64,000 nt of DNA from Gloeomargarita sp. SRBZ-1_bins_9 (lineage in GTDB: Bacteria > Cyanobacteriota > Cyanobacteriia > Gloeomargaritales > Gloeomargaritaceae). Positions 62,931 through 64,000 of the stretch are shown piece by piece. The notes under the pieces are model-generated. The model was not told the origin of the DNA. It searched no databases and was given only the letters and a program-made list of their open reading frames with translations. Position 1 is the stretch's first letter; the number at the start of each line of letters is the position of its first letter. The position numbers and the translations under genes are program-made. The stretch lies in assembly GCA_039794565.1 (NCBI GenBank), contig JAUQVX010000001.1, forward strand, positions 124,001-188,000. Reading direction: 5' to 3'.

Positions 62931-64000
62931 TTAGGATTTTATCGGTTTTGCCAGTTCCAAGCGGCCAAAAACCGGCTCCGGCGGGGCGAGGACCTGACCG
63001 GCGGGTAAAACTCCCCAACGGCTGTGGTCCGCGAAAGCCAGGGATACCTCGCCGTCAAAATCCACTCCGTAGCCCAACTGCTGGTAAATCCGGGTGCTGG
63101 TTTGGGGAACGACCGGGCTCAGCAAGTAGGCCGCCAACCGCACCGCCTCCAGCAAGCTATACAGTACGCCTTCTAAAGTGGTCTGGTCCCCGGTTTTCGC
63201 CAACTGCCAGGGCGCCTGTTCGTCAATCCACTGGTTGGCCCGTTGCACCAGCGCCAGCGTCAACCCACAGGCCCGGTGAATCGCCAATGCCTGGTAGGCC
63301 TGGGCCACCTGTGCCCCCAAATCCCGGCCCATCGTCACCAAGGGATTATTCGGTAAGGCCACCGGCGTCGGCACCCGTCCGCCGCAATACTTGTGGACGA
63401 GCTTAGACGTGCGGTTCAGCAAATTCCCCAACCCATTCGCCAAATCGGCATTCACAATCTGCACAAATCGTTCCTCGTTAAAATCCCCATCCTTCCCCAG
63501 TTCAATCTCCTTCAAAAAGTAATAGCGCAGGGCGTCACTCCCGTAGGTCTCCACCAGGGCAAAGGGGTCCACCACATTCCCCAGGGATTTGCTCATCTTT
63601 TGGCCGTCCTTGGTGAGAAAACCGTGGGCAAAAACCCGCTTGGGCAAGGGCAACCCCGCTGACATCAACATCGCCGGCCAATACACCGCATGGAACCGCA
63701 AAATGTCCTTGCCAATGAGATGTAAGTCCACCGGCCACCAGGTGCGGACCGCCGCCGCCAAACTGGGGGGTTCGTCGGGTTCTAACAACGCTGTGATGTA
63801 ACCCAACAGGGCATCAAACCAAACATAAATCACCTGCTGGGGGTCCACCGGCACCGGAAAGCCCCAGTCCAGATGTCGGCGGGAAATGGAAAAATCATTT
63901 AGCCCCTGGGCCACAAATTTCATCACCTCATTGCGGCGGGTTTCCGGCTGGATAAAGTCCGGCTGGTCCCGGTACAGCCGTTCGAGCGGTTCTTGATAGC
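62931..64000 (-). CDS. metG: methionyl-tRNA synthetase, 3' part (5' end outside window)
   Basis: Charges initiator and elongator tRNA-Met. Only the C-terminal 356 or so residues lie in the window: 'WGFPVPVDPQQVIYVWFDALLGYITAL' in its core 'VIYVWFDALLGYI', 'LIGKDILRFHAVYWPAMLMSAGLPLPKRVFAHGF' in its core 'GKDILRFHAVYWPAMLM', the KMSKS loop 'DGQKMSKSLGNVVDP', and the anticodon-binding domain 'RFVQIVNADLANGLGNLLNR'. It ends at a short C-terminal region with no tRNA-binding Trbp111 extension. The frame is open through base 64000. Confidence 0.97.
   Translation of the reverse strand, partial: YQEPLERLYRDQPDFIQPETRRNEVMKFVAQGLNDFSISRRHLDWGFPVPVDPQQVIYVWFDALLGYITALLEPDEPPSLAAAVRTWWPVDLHLIGKDILRFHAVYWPAMLMSAGLPLPKRVFAHGFLTKDGQKMSKSLGNVVDPFALVETYGSDALRYYFLKEIELGKDGDFNEERFVQIVNADLANGLGNLLNRTSKLVHKYCGGRVPTPVALPNNPLVTMGRDLGAQVAQAYQALAIHRACGLTLALVQRANQWIDEQAPWQLAKTGDQTTLEGVLYSLLEAVRLAAYLLSPVVPQTSTRIYQQLGYGVDFDGEVSLAFADHSRWGVLPAGQVLAPPEPVFGRLELAKPIKS

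Overview
This 64-kb window is chromosomal DNA of a cyanobacterium. The evidence is direct: divergent psbH/psbN, a high-light-inducible (Hli/Scp) protein, kaiABC, a class C flavodiiron protein, SufR with sufB, an RRM-type Rbp protein, a LabA-like NYN protein and several families found essentially only in cyanobacteria (DUF2839, DUF3181). The DNA is GC-rich with many C/G runs, genes are densely packed and frequently overlap, and I spotted no intact HIP1 octamer (GCGATCGC), insertion sequence, CRISPR array, rRNA or tRNA. A high-GC unicellular, possibly early-branching or thermophilic lineage is plausible, but I cannot name the genus from sequence alone.

Layout. 1-7 kb: 3' end of era, a dihydroorotase-like protein without its metal ligands, a Crp/Fnr regulator, ftsH, argD, a wrecked Uma2 gene and nadC. 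7-14.5 kb: the distal part of the ribosomal cluster (secY-adk-infA-rpmJ-rpsM-rpsK-rpoA-rplQ-truA) running into rimP-nusA-ylxR; the usual upstream ribosomal genes and the usual downstream infB are both absent. 14.4-26 kb: a DevA-type ABC ATPase, a degenerate metallo-beta-lactamase-fold protein, pepP, a DUF3445 protein, flavodiiron protein, flotillin-like protein, pentapeptide protein, HNH nuclease, MFS exporter and pepA. 26.4-30 kb: a promoter and structured leader followed by truB-kaiA-kaiB-kaiC, in which KaiA is only the C-terminal clock domain. 30-38 kb: cobU and nnr, prxQ, dprA, the divergent sufR/sufB pair with a perfect SufR operator, a DUF3181 protein and dnaK with a terminator. 38-40 kb: a loose region with hli (and an HLR1-like RpaB site), a frameshifted remnant and two gene-poor stretches. 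40-48.8 kb: two tandem DUF3592 proteins, a metal ABC permease, hisB, thiL, a secreted CHAT protease-like protein, a saccharopine-dehydrogenase-like oxidoreductase, a membrane-anchored beta-propeller protein, a radical-SAM/AhpD pair and a fasciclin protein. 48.8-58.7 kb: a fungal-type cytosine deaminase, lipA, an EVE protein, a secreted 5'-nucleotidase, tatA, psbH/psbN, a tandem CobO, a secreted pentapeptide protein, a stomatin-like protein, xthA, an Rrf2 regulator, tldD and rbp. 58.7-64 kb: five overlapping minus-strand genes (labA-like, lptC, menG, larC, a membrane-anchored hypothetical), and the 3' part of metG.

Connected themes are: circadian timing (kaiABC plus a LabA-like protein), iron-sulfur and redox control (sufR/sufB, Rrf2, PrxQ, flavodiiron protein, AhpD-like), photosystem and light response (psbH, psbN, hli, menG), and cofactor supply (nadC, nnr, thiL, lipA, cobU, cobO, larC). 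The points most worth a second look are the minimal KaiA in a fully overlapping kaiABC operon, the leader upstream of truB-kaiABC that carries a stretch complementary to the conserved Yfr1 core, the separation of sufB from sufCDS while the SufR operator is kept, and several proteins that keep a fold but have lost catalytic ligands (dihydroorotase-like, MBL-like, Flv1-like, PrxQ).
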